Part shown: positions 33,035-45,443 of the stretch, piece after piece
Layout: the number at the start of each line of letters is the position of its first letter
Position numbering within the stretch: position 1 is the stretch's first letter
DNA from: Chloroflexota bacterium
GTDB taxonomy: Bacteria > Chloroflexota > Anaerolineae > UBA7937 > B3-Chlor
Direction of reading: 5' to 3'
Length of the DNA: 64,000 nt
Assembly (NCBI GenBank): GCA_030613785.1
Contig: JAUWLF010000003.1
Span: 1 to 64,000 of the forward strand
Made by a program: the position numbers and the translations under genes
The notes under the pieces: model-generated
What the model was told of the DNA's origin: nothing
Database searches by the model: none
What the model saw: only the letters and a program-made list of their open reading frames with translations

Positions 33035-34762
33035 TTAGAACCGGATAAGAAGCCATATTGTGCCCATGGCTACGGTGATGATGGTCGCTGGTAATCCTAT
33101 CTTCAGGAACCTCATGTAGCTTATGGGATAGCCAGCGCGCTCGGTGATGCCTGCGGTGACCATATTCGCCGAAGCACCGATCAGAGTACTGTTGCCCCCC
33201 ATGGCTGCTCCTACAGACAGGCCGTAGAAGAGCACCTTGTTGGAAGCTCCTGGTATGGTCCTGGTCAGGAAGCCCACCACGGGCAACATCGCCGCCGTGA
33301 AAGGGATGTTGTCAATGAGTCCCGACATAGGAGCGCCCGCCCACACGATCACCAGCAAGGCCAAGTCGAGGTTGTCGCCCACCACTTGCTTCATGCCAGC
33401 GGCGATGAAGCTGATCAGGCCTACCTCTTGGATAGCCCCAATGACCATGAATAGGGCGATGAAGAACATCAGGGTGGTCCAGTCCACGACTTTCATCATC
33501 TCATTGATATCAGGTTCCACCACCAGCAGCATGAACACCGCGCCCAGCATGGCCGTCACGGCAGGCACCAGGTGAATCTGTTCCCCAAACACAAACAGCA
33601 ACAACATGAGGATGAAGATCGTGCCAGCCCTGGCCAGGGTCTTGGGCCGGGTGATGCGGCCGTCCTCCCTCAACCGTTCCATCAATGCTGGTGACACTGC
33701 GCCGGTGGTGGCCCGGTATTCCTTGCGGTAGACTACCAGCACATACACCGTCAGGGCAGCCAGAGCCATAAGCACACCAGGAGTGAGGTTAATCAGGAAA
33801 TCGGTGAACCCGATGCCGGCGTAGGAACCGATGAGGATGTTCGTAGGCGTGCCGATCAGAGTGCTGATGCCCCCGATGTTAGAGGCCAGGACCGCCGGCA
33901 GAATGAGGGACAGCGGGTTGATCCCCATCGCCAAAGCGATCTCCAGAGTGATGGGTACCATCAGCAACATGGTCGTCACGTTATCCAACATCGCCGAGGC
34001 CACGGCGGTCAGGAGCATCAGAATGATGACCAGCAGCCACGCGCGACCCCGGGACAGGCGGTAGGCTTGATACGCCATCCACTGAAAGATGCCAGTGGTC
34101 TCCAGGATCCCAACGACGATCATCATCCCCATCACCAGGAAGATGACATCGAAGTCCACGTATTGCAGCGCCTGCTCGAAGTCGAAGATGAACAGGTCGG
34201 GGTTGAGAGGCCGTCCCACCAAGCTCACGCCCAGCATGAAGAACGCACCCAACAACGCCGCCATGGTATTGTGTAATCTCTCCAGGGCAATGAGGATGAG
34301 CACAGATGCGAAGGTGAGAGTGGCGATCCAGAAACCCAGCGTGATTCGACGCTCCATTGTGATGTCGGGCAGCCGGACCGTCCCACCTTGTCGCAGCACG
34401 CTCAGTTCCTCGGGCCCAGCGGTCCAGCTTATCGTCTGGAAATGGGGGCGCTCTATCTCCACTTGCAGCATCTCGATGGGGTCATCAGGCAGGTCAATGA
34501 CGAAAGTACCACCAGCCTGGCTCTCCTCCACCGCCGTCGGTTCCTCTCCTCCATTGATATAGACCTTCAGTTGCGCACCGTGGACCAGCTCACCCTGAGG
34601 GTCCACCAGCCGCCCAACAACGTCTCGGGTAGGCGGATCATCGGCGGAGACCGGTCGCAGGTGATGGGATACGTTACAGCCCAAGAAGATCAGTAGTACT
34701 CCTGTCAAAGCCAGGCGAGTGATCGCTCTGCCTCTACCATGAGACTGCTTGTTCTCAAGCAC
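33035..34762 (-). CDS. ArsB/NhaD-type permease with extracytoplasmic lipoprotein-like head
   Basis: The 575-residue product starts at GTG 34762, seven bases after GGAGG; an in-frame ATG at 34816 lies upstream of the operator and is not used. Residues about 12-30 form a hydrophobic signal ending in the lipobox-like FLGC. Then comes a carboxypeptidase-regulatory-like beta domain (about 45-135), followed by a 10-12-helix permease with DNVTTMLLMVP, GTPTNILIG, DNIPFTAAMLP and GNSTLIGASANM. Substrate is unknown. Fusing a secreted beta domain, possibly lipid-anchored, to such a permease is unusual. Confidence 0.83.
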   Translation of the reverse strand: MLENKQSHGRGRAITRLALTGVLLIFLGCNVSHHLRPVSADDPPTRDVVGRLVDPQGELVHGAQLKVYINGGEEPTAVEESQAGGTFVIDLPDDPIEMLQVEIERPHFQTISWTAGPEELSVLRQGGTVRLPDITMERRITLGFWIATLTFASVLILIALERLHNTMAALLGAFFMLGVSLVGRPLNPDLFIFDFEQALQYVDFDVIFLVMGMMIVVGILETTGIFQWMAYQAYRLSRGRAWLLVIILMLLTAVASAMLDNVTTMLLMVPITLEIALAMGINPLSLILPAVLASNIGGISTLIGTPTNILIGSYAGIGFTDFLINLTPGVLMALAALTVYVLVVYRKEYRATTGAVSPALMERLREDGRITRPKTLARAGTIFILMLLLFVFGEQIHLVPAVTAMLGAVFMLLVVEPDINEMMKVVDWTTLMFFIALFMVIGAIQEVGLISFIAAGMKQVVGDNLDLALLVIVWAGAPMSGLIDNIPFTAAMLPVVGFLTRTIPGASNKVLFYGLSVGAAMGGNSTLIGASANMVTAGITERAGYPISYMRFLKIGLPATIITVAMGTIWLLIRF

Positions 34763-34777
34763 GAGTAACCTCCATGA

Positions 34778-34799
34778 GAATTGCGCAAGCGCAATTCTA
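34778..34799 (-). promoter_or_regulatory. Perfect inverted repeat over a -10 box (operator)
   Basis: GAATTGCGC and GCGCAATTC (34778-34797) flank AA, giving a perfect 9-base inverted repeat. TAGAAT, a good -10 box, is read on the minus strand at 34799-34794 and shares four bases with it. The site ends 16 bases before the permease GTG. A dimeric repressor binding here would block initiation. Confidence 0.6.
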
Positions 34800-34991
34800 C
34801 CACATGGTGTCGGCATGGACTAGGTAGGATACCACCGTGGGGAACCTGGCCTAGGCTCTGAGGTCACTCACAGGATTGAGGAGGCGAGGCGACCCTATGC
34901 CAACCTTGAGCCCAGCGGCGTGCCGAGACTTACCCCAGGAGGAGCGAGGAATCCCATGGTGAGCGTGCGAGAGAGCCCACCAAGGACGAGA

Positions 34992-36149
34992 TTACATCTC
35001 TCCCCATGAGATCACCCTCTCATTGAAGCCGTTGTACTGGATGTTCAAGCGATCCGTGATTCCTTCCAGAATCTTCCTCTGATCGCTGCCATCGGCGTTC
35101 ATCACGTAGAACTCCCACTTGCCACCCCGGTCCGATAGAAACACTATCTGCTCACCATCGGGACTCCACGCCGGAGATACGTTGTTCGGCCGCCTCTCCA
35201 GCAATGCCGAACTCCTAGTCAACGGCCAACGTCCGCTTCCATCGGCGTGCATCACGTAGATCTCCCAATGGTCGTGCTGCCAGTGCATGAAGGCGACTCG
35301 CGTCCCGTCGGGAGACCGCACCGGGAATGCGTCGTGGACGTTCTCCGTGAACACCCGGTTGTTCGGCCCCTCCACCGTGGTCATGCTCAACCCATGATCG
35401 CCATCATACAGTATCCACTCGCCGTCGGCAGACCAGGTAGGCGAGAAGGAGAAACGATCGCAGTATGGCTGGTGGAAATAGCCATCCGCCACGTCCACCA
35501 CGCCGAGGTGCCACTCCTGCTGAAGCATCGGCGGGATGATCGTGATGCAACCGTACCCCTCTATGCACTCCCTCCAGGGTGCCGTCCAACCCTCCGTCTC
35601 GAAGAAGAAGGCTATCTGGCTTCCATCGGGCGACCAGACAGGGCTACGGGCCACGTTGGAGCTGAACACCAACCTCTCATTGCTCCCGTCCCGATTGACA
35701 GTGTAGATGCCCCAAGGGGTTGTCCAGCGGGAGAAGGCTATCTGGCTACCATCGGAGGACCAACTGGGGTCCATCCCATAGGTCAAGCGAGTGAGATCGC
35801 TCCCATCAGCCTTCACCGTGTAGATGTCACCGCCGCTCGCTACCTGAAACACGAAGCGACCTTCCAGTTCAGGCATCTCTGTCGGCGCCGGAGGCAATGG
35901 CCTCGCGGTTGCCGTGGCCGTCGGTGTACCCGCCGGCGGCGGGGGCGTGGATGTCGGTGTATCTGTCGGCGGGATCGTGGTCGAAACAGGTGTGGGCGTT
36001 GACACACCCGTGGAAGCTGGCGAAGCAGTGGTTACCGTGGGCAGGCGCACGACGGTGGGCTGGACAGCGGGCTCTTGGCCGCACGCGGCCAGCAAAGCCA
36101 CCAGCACCAAGAACAACGACGCCAAAGTAAGCTTTCTTGTGACAGTCAT
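34992..36149 (-). CDS. TolB-like beta-propeller lipoprotein
   Basis: A 385-residue exported lipoprotein: signal helix, lipobox LLAAC (Cys near residue 23), a Thr/Pro-rich linker (about 30-90), then six or more WD40-like/PD40 repeats of the form W-S-P-D-G-x-x-I-A-F. ATG 36149 is used since the frame further upstream overlaps the permease gene. It ends the MacAB-like operon. It may act as an extracytoplasmic sensor or substrate-binding partner, which is inference. Confidence 0.8.
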   Translation of the reverse strand: MTVTRKLTLASLFLVLVALLAACGQEPAVQPTVVRLPTVTTASPASTGVSTPTPVSTTIPPTDTPTSTPPPPAGTPTATATARPLPPAPTEMPELEGRFVFQVASGGDIYTVKADGSDLTRLTYGMDPSWSSDGSQIAFSRWTTPWGIYTVNRDGSNERLVFSSNVARSPVWSPDGSQIAFFFETEGWTAPWRECIEGYGCITIIPPMLQQEWHLGVVDVADGYFHQPYCDRFSFSPTWSADGEWILYDGDHGLSMTTVEGPNNRVFTENVHDAFPVRSPDGTRVAFMHWQHDHWEIYVMHADGSGRWPLTRSSALLERRPNNVSPAWSPDGEQIVFLSDRGGKWEFYVMNADGSDQRKILEGITDRLNIQYNGFNERVISWGEM

Positions 36150-36159
36150 TGGCCGATCC

Positions 36160-37398
36160 CTATTCGTAGCGAAGAGCATCAATGGGATTGAGACGCGCCG
36201 CTCTCACAGCGGGATAGAGCCCAAAAACGACCCCCACCACCATGGAGAACGTCGTTGCCAGCACGATAGACTGGGGCGAGACTACGGTTACCATATCTTC
36301 GGAAAGAAGAGACACCCCCTGGGAAAGACCATAACCCAGGAGGATGCCCACCGCCCCTCCCATCAGGCTCAGCACCATAGCTTCCACCAGGAACTGCAGG
36401 AGGATATCTCGACGCTTGGCTCCCACAGCCTTGCGAATACCTATCTCGCGCGTGCGTTCCGTAACGGAAACGAGCATGATGTTCATGATGCCTATGCCTC
36501 CCACGAGAAGGGAGATGCCTGCAATGGCGCCCAAGAAGAGCGTGAGTATGCCCGTCACCTCCTCCATGATGGCCACCAGGTCGGCCTGATTGATCACCGC
36601 AAAATCGTCATCTTCCTGAAAGGAGATGTCGTGCCTGCGCCTCAGGAGTTCATTGACATCTTCAGTGGCTGCCTCCATGCGATCATCGGCAATGACCTGG
36701 ATGTAGACGACCGAGACTTCAAATTCACCGGCTAGATTGCGCTGCTGAGGAAACAGTCTAGTCTGCGCCGTGCTGATGGGGACATAGATGTAGTTATCCT
36801 CACTGCCCATCATCCCTGCGCCCTTCTCCTCCAGCACGCCGACGACTCGGAAAGGGATACGGTTGATCTTGATGGTCTGCTCCACGGGGTAGACACTCTC
36901 ATTGAAGAGGCTCTCCGCCGCCTCCGAGCCCAAGACCGCTACCCGGGACCTCCTGTCCAGATCCTGGGAACTGAGAAAACGCCCGTAGGCCACATCGAGG
37001 TTACGCACGACGTCATAATCACTCGACACCCCAGAAACCGTGGATCCCATCTCCTCTCCGCGATACGTGACCTGCACACCACCCGACATCACGGGAGCAA
37101 CGATGGCCGCGTCAGGCACATTTCGCGGGTCGGCGATGGCCTTGGCATCACCGTAGGTCAACGATGCCCTGTACTCAAAACCCCCTGAGTCCGTCATCCC
37201 ACCGGGCACGATAAACAGCAGATTCGAACCTGCGCTTTGTATCTGCTCGGTTACCATCGTTTGTACTCCCTGGCCGAGAGACAGGAGGGCAACAACCGCC
37301 GCTACGCCGATAATGATCCCCAGCATGGTCAGGGACGAGCGCATCTTGTTGGCGATCAGGGCTCCTGTGGCCACCCGAGCGCTGTCAAGTAGATCCAC
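36160..37398 (-). CDS. MacB-type ABC transporter permease
   Basis: A 412-residue permease with one N-terminal helix (about 18-40, SSLTMLGIIIGVAAVVALL), a large periplasmic-type MacB_PCD domain, and three C-terminal helices with the FtsX-family signature TREIGIRKAVGAKRRDIL (about 305-322). It starts at GTG 37398, six bases after AGGAGG. It follows its ATPase gene with one base between. Together with the adaptor protein it forms a tripartite-like exporter of peptides, lipids or antibiotics. Confidence 0.88.
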   Translation of the reverse strand: MDLLDSARVATGALIANKMRSSLTMLGIIIGVAAVVALLSLGQGVQTMVTEQIQSAGSNLLFIVPGGMTDSGGFEYRASLTYGDAKAIADPRNVPDAAIVAPVMSGGVQVTYRGEEMGSTVSGVSSDYDVVRNLDVAYGRFLSSQDLDRRSRVAVLGSEAAESLFNESVYPVEQTIKINRIPFRVVGVLEEKGAGMMGSEDNYIYVPISTAQTRLFPQQRNLAGEFEVSVVYIQVIADDRMEAATEDVNELLRRRHDISFQEDDDFAVINQADLVAIMEEVTGILTLFLGAIAGISLLVGGIGIMNIMLVSVTERTREIGIRKAVGAKRRDILLQFLVEAMVLSLMGGAVGILLGYGLSQGVSLLSEDMVTVVSPQSIVLATTFSMVVGVVFGLYPAVRAARLNPIDALRYE

Positions 37399-37399
37399 C

Positions 37400-38098
37400 C
37401 TATGCCTCCTTAGACCGCGACGCCGGCGACACCAGCTCCTCTCGCACGATCTTACCATCGTGCAAGTGAAGTATTCGCTCCGTCTGAGAGGCTATGTTCC
37501 AGTCGTGAGTTACGAAGATCATCGTGATCCCCTTCTCCTGGTTGAGGCGCTGGAAGATCTCCACGATTTCACCGCCCACTTTGGAATCCAGGTTGCCGGT
37601 AGGCTCATCCGCCAGGATGATGGAGGGGTCGTTGACCAGAGAGCGAGCGATGGCTACCCGCTGCTGCTCCCCTCCCGAGAGCTCGTTGGGGTTGTGACTT
37701 GCGCGATCCCCCAGGCCCACCGCCTCCAGCGCGGCCACGGCCCGCTCCCGACGGTTTCCACCGCCACGATACAGGAGCGGGAGTTCTACGTTGCGCAGCG
37801 CTGAAGTGCGAGACAGGAGATTGAACGTCTGGAACACGAAGCCGATCTTGCGGTTTCGTATCTCGGCCAGTTCGTCGTCGTCCAACCTCCCTACGTCTAT
37901 ACCATCGAGGTGGTAGGCGCCAGAGGTCGGCTGATCCAGGCAGCCGATGACGTTCATCAGAGTGGACTTCCCCGACCCCGAGGGACCCATGATGGATACC
38001 CATTCTCCCTCCCGGACCTCCAGGGATACCCCGCGCAGGGCGTGGACCTCCACCTCGCCCATCTTGTAGACCTTGGTCACATCCTCGATCCTGATCAT
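37400..38098 (-). CDS. MacB/LolD-type ABC transporter ATPase
   Basis: A 232-residue ATPase with Walker [10 protein letters not shown] (about 38-46), signature [13 protein letters not shown], Walker [13 protein letters not shown] and the MMIFVTHD-like switch. The LSGGEQQR and EPTGNLD segments are typical of the MacB/LolD/FtsE branch. It lies between the adaptor and permease genes. Confidence 0.92.
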   Translation of the reverse strand: MIRIEDVTKVYKMGEVEVHALRGVSLEVREGEWVSIMGPSGSGKSTLMNVIGCLDQPTSGAYHLDGIDVGRLDDDELAEIRNRKIGFVFQTFNLLSRTSALRNVELPLLYRGGGNRRERAVAALEAVGLGDRASHNPNELSGGEQQRVAIARSLVNDPSIILADEPTGNLDSKVGGEIVEIFQRLNQEKGITMIFVTHDWNIASQTERILHLHDGKIVREELVSPASRSKEA

Positions 38099-38127
38099 GG
38101 CTCACGCACCTCAATAGGTCTGGTCCT

Positions 38128-39516
38128 CTAATGGGGCGGACCACCCCTCATGCCCCCTAGTAGCCGTTCCATCATGTCAGACCCGCCTATGACAACCAGA
38201 TCCCCTTCGTCCAAACCCCTCAGCACTTCGCTGAAGGACTCATCCTGCAAACCGATTTCTACCTCCACCCGCTCAATCTGCTCATCCACCAACTTTTCGA
38301 CGTAGAGAAGGCCCTCCTCTCGGTCGAAGGAGACAGCTCTGTTGAGCACAAGCAGAACACTCTCTTTCTGCTCCGTCGCGATGGTGACATTGGCTGTCAT
38401 GCCCGAGCGCAGAGGGACCGCGGTCGGATCGAGGGAGACCCGGACCACATAGTTAGCCGTCCCCAACTCCACGCTGGCCACAGGAGCTATGGAATCGACC
38501 TCTCCCATCAACTCCTGGTCCGGGAAAGCATCCAGAGTGATTCTCGCCTCCTGTTCCACCTCCACCTGGCCGATGTCCACCTCATCAATACGGACGTCTA
38601 CGTGGAAGCTAGAGAGGTCTATCAAGCCGATCACCGGCGTCCCCGGTGCCACTTGCTCGTTCACCTTGGCACCGACGAAGCCCACCGTCCCTCCGAAGGG
38701 TGCCACAATGGTCGCGCCTTCCAGTTGCAGTTGCGCCAACTCCAAGGACACTTCAGCCTGGCCCACACCCACCTCGGCCATGATGAGGTCCTCCTCGCTT
38801 GCGCCCTCTAGCGCGCTGTTCAGTTGGCTCCGTGCTTGAGCCACCGCCGCCTCAGCAGCTCTCAGCTCGCTCTCGGTGGGGCTCTCCATTCTGATATTGT
38901 AGGCCGCAACAGCCTGTTCGTAGTTGATGGTGGCTTGCTGCAAGGCCACCGAGTGAGGAAGAGCTCCAATCCCTCCCACCCAGGCGTATTGGTCGTACCG
39001 CTCTTGAGCTTCTTGCAAGGCTATCTCGGCCCTTCTCAAATCCGCCCTGGCTACGGTGATCTCGTCTGTGGTGGGTCCTTCCCTCAACCGGGTGAGGGCT
39101 GCCTCCGCGCTCTCCATATTGGCGCGAGCCGCCTCCATTTCCTCGGCATCCGCGCCAGATTGGATGCGTGACAGGTTGGCCTCAGCGCTGGTCACACCCA
39201 ACTCGGCCTGGGTGACCGCTAACTCCAGTTCAGTCGTCTCCAGTTGAGCTAGGAGATCTCCCTCCTCAGCCGCATCGCCCTCCTCCACCATGACCGTCTC
39301 CAGTGTGCCTCCCGTGCGGAAGGACAATGTGACCTCGGCGGACGGTTCGATAGTGCCTGTGGCATCAACGGTGGCCTCGATTTCACCTCGCATGACGGTC
39401 ACCGTCTCCACATCTTCAGGCACACCACCTGCGCTTATGGAACCTCGTTGAAAGAACCAATAGCCAACCGCTACGACCGCCACTAGGATGACGGTGATGA
39501 TTATCGCTCTACGCAT
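38128..39516 (-). CDS. HlyD/MacA-type membrane-fusion adaptor
   Basis: A 462-residue protein with one N-terminal helix (about 3-20), a split biotinyl-lipoyl-like domain (about 45-80 and 215-260), a long coiled coil of repeated AEAxLxxL blocks (about 80-215), and beta-barrel and C-terminal domains. ATG 39516 is used because GAGG stands six bases upstream; the frame is open up to 39588. It supplies the extracytoplasmic adaptor for the MacB-like pump encoded downstream. Confidence 0.87.
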   Translation of the reverse strand: MRRAIIITVILVAVVAVGYWFFQRGSISAGGVPEDVETVTVMRGEIEATVDATGTIEPSAEVTLSFRTGGTLETVMVEEGDAAEEGDLLAQLETTELELAVTQAELGVTSAEANLSRIQSGADAEEMEAARANMESAEAALTRLREGPTTDEITVARADLRRAEIALQEAQERYDQYAWVGGIGALPHSVALQQATINYEQAVAAYNIRMESPTESELRAAEAAVAQARSQLNSALEGASEEDLIMAEVGVGQAEVSLELAQLQLEGATIVAPFGGTVGFVGAKVNEQVAPGTPVIGLIDLSSFHVDVRIDEVDIGQVEVEQEARITLDAFPDQELMGEVDSIAPVASVELGTANYVVRVSLDPTAVPLRSGMTANVTIATEQKESVLLVLNRAVSFDREEGLLYVEKLVDEQIERVEVEIGLQDESFSEVLRGLDEGDLVVIGGSDMMERLLGGMRGGPPH

Positions 39517-39656
39517 CACTTTCCTCTGTACCTCCCCTAGCCTTCGCGACCCAACACCAGAAACTGACTCCGCTGACATGAGGTCCACTCAGCCTCTCAC
39601 CTGGACCACGGTCACACAAAAGTTGACCGAGACTGGTCCGACGGGCGCCTGCAAAC

Positions 39657-39929
39657 CTATTCGGTCTCATCCCGGCTCAGAGGAGTCACTCCAATCACTT
39701 GTTCGAACTCCGCCAGGCGCTCCATCGCACTGCGGATGAACTTCGACACCGTGTCGGCGGTCACCAATGTGAGCACTTGTCCCCCTCCGGGTCCAAAAAT
39801 CAGTAGTCGCGTACCCGGTTCCAACCCCATCGCTCGTCGCGCCTCGGCCGGGATCACGATCTGGCCTCGTTCGCTGATGATCGTAGAACCATAGCATTTC
39901 CCAGGGAATCCGGGTGGCTCTTGCCCCAT
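39657..39929 (-). CDS. AbrB/SpoVT-type DNA-binding protein
   Basis: A 90-residue protein with a swapped-hairpin AbrB domain at about 10-55 (STIISERGQIVIPAEARRAMG). AGGAGG precedes ATG 39929 by seven bases. It is the first gene before the MacAB-like genes and has its own strong promoter. It probably regulates this operon; an antitoxin role is less likely since no toxin gene follows. Confidence 0.85.
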   Translation of the reverse strand: MGQEPPGFPGKCYGSTIISERGQIVIPAEARRAMGLEPGTRLLIFGPGGGQVLTLVTADTVSKFIRSAMERLAEFEQVIGVTPLSRDETE

Positions 39930-40034
39930 GTGCCCCTCCTGTATAGACAGTGGACCATTCCGCACCTACACCCTCTCGCGCCACGCGTTCCGCCCGCAAC
40001 TGGTACGAATTGTTGCATTTCTCCAACATACACA

Positions 40035-40063
40035 ATTCTAACCCAGAAATCGTACGATGTCAA
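40035..40063 (-). promoter_or_regulatory. Promoter of the AbrB-MacAB operon
   Basis: Perfect TTGACA (40063-40058), 17-base spacer and TAGAAT (40040-40035) on the minus strand. The predicted leader to the AbrB start is about 100 bases and could hold an autoregulatory site. Confidence 0.75.
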
Positions 40064-40145
40064 GTACGCGTGCGGTCACACAGACATCCAACCGCGTTCG
40101 GACCGGGACCCCGGCTGGGGCATCCGATTCTGGAACAGCCAGCCT

Positions 40146-40901
40146 CTATCCCACCAAGGAACGCCCAACCAGTGTTGCCAAGAGAGTGGGTGCAAGACCT
40201 ACCACTGCCGTGACCGCCCAGTAGCTGACGGTTCCCAGGGCAATCTTCGCTCTCGTGGAACGGGTGCTCACCATCAGAGCTATGGCCACCAACGCCAAGT
40301 GCCACACGAGGAACACGTCTACCTGGCTCAGAAGCCCGTACATCAAATTACCGGCGTCTTGGACCTGATCGCCGCTGGCCACCAAGAAGGAGAATCCCCG
40401 GTTAACCACCAGTTGCCCGTTGACAACCACGTAGACGGCTTGCACCACATCCCGGAGAGCGAACGGTAGCCACGTCCACACCACCACAGTCACCATCTGC
40501 GTGTACCTGTTGTCCGTCCCGAAAAGGTAGCTGATGAAGAACAGCAGCGCCCCTCGGAAGAACCAGGCGAAGACCAAGCCCAGGGTGCCAAGAGCGATGG
40601 CCGTCACTCCCAGAAACAGCGGCGAGGTGAAAGTATCCAGGCTTCTTCTTGCCTGGTCAGCCTGTTCTCCTGACAAGGAGCCCATCTGCGCCTCGATCTG
40701 CCCTTCGGCCTGCTGGCGGCTTACCTCCGACAGCAAAGGCGCTGACACGACCGTAACGATGATCAGGCTCACCAGCACCACCAGGACCGGAGCCAGACGC
40801 ACTGACCACGAGGGATTCTCGATAACGTAGCGCAGAGTCTTCCTGGGCTGGTCTATCCAGCCCAACAGAGCGCGCCAGACCCCCATTTTGTTCTCACTCA
40901 C
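40146..40901 (-). CDS. Yip1-family membrane protein
   Basis: A 251-residue membrane protein with a short cytoplasmic start, then about five or six helices spread between 30 and 245, and a helical acidic/Gln-rich loop near 65-95. This is the layout of bacterial Yip1-domain proteins, whose role is unknown. The start GTG 40901 is chosen because AGGAGGAG precedes it by nine bases; the frame is open to 40979. It is separated from mreB by the terminator at 41085-41119. Confidence 0.75.
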   Translation of the reverse strand: MSENKMGVWRALLGWIDQPRKTLRYVIENPSWSVRLAPVLVVLVSLIIVTVVSAPLLSEVSRQQAEGQIEAQMGSLSGEQADQARRSLDTFTSPLFLGVTAIALGTLGLVFAWFFRGALLFFISYLFGTDNRYTQMVTVVVWTWLPFALRDVVQAVYVVVNGQLVVNRGFSFLVASGDQVQDAGNLMYGLLSQVDVFLVWHLALVAIALMVSTRSTRAKIALGTVSYWAVTAVVGLAPTLLATLVGRSLVG

Positions 40902-41084
40902 AGTAGGTCTCCTCCTGTTCGCAGGCGGGCCGGGCTGGTGAGCGCTGGGCAGCCTACGCCATGCGCCAATCCACGCCACGCCTGCCCCCGTTGCTCGGCG
41001 GCGACTTGACCGCTGACTCTCTCCTTCTCCTCATCACCTCGCTGGCAAGTATGCAACCTCTTAACTGCACTTAGTATACAGCAA

Positions 41085-41119
41085 AAACCCCCCGCATGTA
41101 TCGGCCATCTGGGGGGTTT
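41085..41119 (-). terminator. Intrinsic terminator after the atp-mreB operon
   Basis: AAACCCCCC at 41085-41093 pairs with GGGGGGTTT at 41111-41119. Read on the minus strand the stem is followed by TTTTT then GC, a textbook rho-independent terminator. Confidence 0.8.
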
Positions 41120-41481
41120 CCCTATTGGCCATCTGGCCTATTCCCAAGACTCCGAGACGACAGTGGCCTTCAACCTCACCTGGATTCCGAGCCTACATAG
41201 CGCAGGACTCCCCGTGACTGAACTGTCCGGAAGCTGCAAGCGCTCCCGTTTCGTCTCGATTCTCCTTCAGTGTGGGCTTCTTCCCCACTTCCTGCTGGTT
41301 CCTTCCTCCACTGTACTAGACTCACTCTGTGAAGCAAAGGTTCATTCAGCCCTCTGTGCACACGCCTCAGATTCGGCTACGGCTGGCCTCACTCCGCCAC
41401 GGGTCCTCCACGAGAAAAGGCGCCTTGCTGCTGACAGCAGTAGCGCCCTTGTTCACTACCGGCTCGCGACTTGCCGAATCG
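41120..41481. other. mreB downstream region
   Basis: No gene was recognised in these 362 bases. They appear to be the 3' untranslated part between the mreB stop and the terminator. The open frames present have no start signals. Confidence 0.5.
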
Positions 41482-42486
41482 CTACAGCTCAGGCAGAGTC
41501 CTCTTCAAGACCTCATACTCCTCGAAGGCCCGACCGCAACCCAGAGCTACGCTGGTGATCGCTTCATCGGCAACATAGCACGGAACTCCAATCTCCTGGG
41601 TGAGAAGACGGTCCATGTTGCGCAGGAGCGAACCGCCGCCAGTCATTACCACGCCCCGGTCTATGATGTCGGCAGCCAATTCGGGAGGCGTCTTCTCCAG
41701 CACGCCCTTGATCGCCGAGACGATGCTGGCTAGCGGTTCGGCGATGGCCTCCGTAACCTCCCCCGATCCCAGGGTGACGATTCTGGGCAGACCGGCCACC
41801 ACATCGCGGCCCCGCACCTCCATGGTCAGCTCCTCTTCCATGGGGGTGGCGCTGCCGATCTGGATCTTCACCTCCTCCGCCGTTTGATCCCCGATCATGA
41901 GGTTGTATTTTCGCCTCACGTAAGTAGCGATAGCATCACTGATCTTGATGCCACCCACTCGGACCGTCCCACTCACCACGATGTCATTCATGGCGATCAC
42001 CGCCGCCTCACTCTTGCCGCCACCGATGTTGATCATGAAATTGCCGGAGGGCGTATCAACGGGCATCCCTGCGCCGAGGGCCGCGGCCAAAGGCTCAGGG
42101 ATGAGGTGCGCCACCTTGGCTCCGGCCTGTACTGCGGCGTCGTGAACGGCGCGCTTCTCCACGGTGGTCACACCTATGGGAACACTGATCATTATTTCAG
42201 GCTTGAAGAGGCGAACCCTTCCCACTATGCCGGAGATGAAGTAGTGAAGCATAAGCTCGGTGACTACGTAGTCGGCGATGACCCCGTCGCGCAGAGGCCG
42301 CAGAACCTCAATGCTCTCAGGCGTTCTTCCGACCATGGCCTGAGCCTCCCGGCCCAAGGCTACGATCCTGTTGTCGTGGGTAGACAAGGCTACAACGGAC
42401 GGCTCGAAGAGCACAATCCCTTTACCCTTGGTCCAGACGAGCACGTTGACCGTGCCCAGGTCCACACCTATCTGCTTAGAGAACAT
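41482..42486 (-). CDS. mreB: MreB/Mbl actin-like cell-shape protein
   Basis: A 334-residue bacterial actin that organises wall synthesis or acts as a cytoskeletal filament. The phosphate loops are visible: [12 protein letters not shown] (8-19), [12 protein letters not shown] near 150, and the adenosine-site VMTGGGSLL near 285. It lies 21 bases after atpC and ends the ATP synthase transcript. mreC and mreD are not adjacent, so rod-complex function is not certain. Confidence 0.9.
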   Translation of the reverse strand: MFSKQIGVDLGTVNVLVWTKGKGIVLFEPSVVALSTHDNRIVALGREAQAMVGRTPESIEVLRPLRDGVIADYVVTELMLHYFISGIVGRVRLFKPEIMISVPIGVTTVEKRAVHDAAVQAGAKVAHLIPEPLAAALGAGMPVDTPSGNFMINIGGGKSEAAVIAMNDIVVSGTVRVGGIKISDAIATYVRRKYNLMIGDQTAEEVKIQIGSATPMEEELTMEVRGRDVVAGLPRIVTLGSGEVTEAIAEPLASIVSAIKGVLEKTPPELAADIIDRGVVMTGGGSLLRNMDRLLTQEIGVPCYVADEAITSVALGCGRAFEEYEVLKRTLPEL

Positions 42487-42507
42487 GATTATCCCTCACA
42501 AGACGTG

Positions 42508-42972
42508 TCAGACATCGGGATGTCTGACTGAAGGCTTCCCCGCGGGCATTTCCATCCTGGGACGGCGGCGCCTCCGGCGCGCCACCTTCAGCCTTAGGCT
42601 CGACCGACGCACCGCGGCCTGCAAGCGCGCTATGTCCAATCCCTCCGGCATCTCTCGATACCGCCTTTCTGCCCTCTCCCCGGCCGCCTCGGCCCGCGCG
42701 ACATCTATCTCGTCCGCGCGCTCCGCCACATCTGCCATGACGATGACCCTGTTCGCCAATACCTCCAAGAAGCCACCACCAACAGCAAATGACTCCTCTT
42801 CCGCCCCCTTCCTGATCCTCAACTCCCCTATCCCCAGGGTCGTCAATAGCGGTGCATGGTTCGGAAGTATCCCCAATTCCCCATCGGCCCCCGGAGCGAT
42901 CACCATCTCTACGCCATCGTCGCTGTATACAATTCTTTCAGGGCTCACCAGCTCGAACTGCAGCTTCGCCAT
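42508..42972 (-). CDS. atpC: ATP synthase epsilon subunit
   Basis: A 154-residue F1 epsilon subunit: N-terminal beta-sandwich (about 1-85, with GELGILPNHAPLLT) and C-terminal helical hairpin (about 88-135). It couples F1 to the c-ring and can inhibit hydrolysis. The very basic C-terminal tail (ARRRRRRPR) extends past the normal end. Confidence 0.92.
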   Translation of the reverse strand: MAKLQFELVSPERIVYSDDGVEMVIAPGADGELGILPNHAPLLTTLGIGELRIRKGAEEESFAVGGGFLEVLANRVIVMADVAERADEIDVARAEAAGERAERRYREMPEGLDIARLQAAVRRSSLRLKVARRRRRRPRMEMPAGKPSVRHPDV

Positions 42973-42983
42973 CCCCTCTCCCC

Positions 42984-45360
<2,377 letters not shown>

Positions 45361-45443
45361 CTCGACTCCTCGCTGACTCGTCAGCTACCAGTTGTCATGC
45401 CGATACTCGAATCGCTCGGCGTCCAAGACCTAGTGCTGCCACG

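Noticed and set aside
41163-41733. Plus-strand frames after and over the end of mreB
   Set aside because: No family resemblance; part of them is antisense to mreB.
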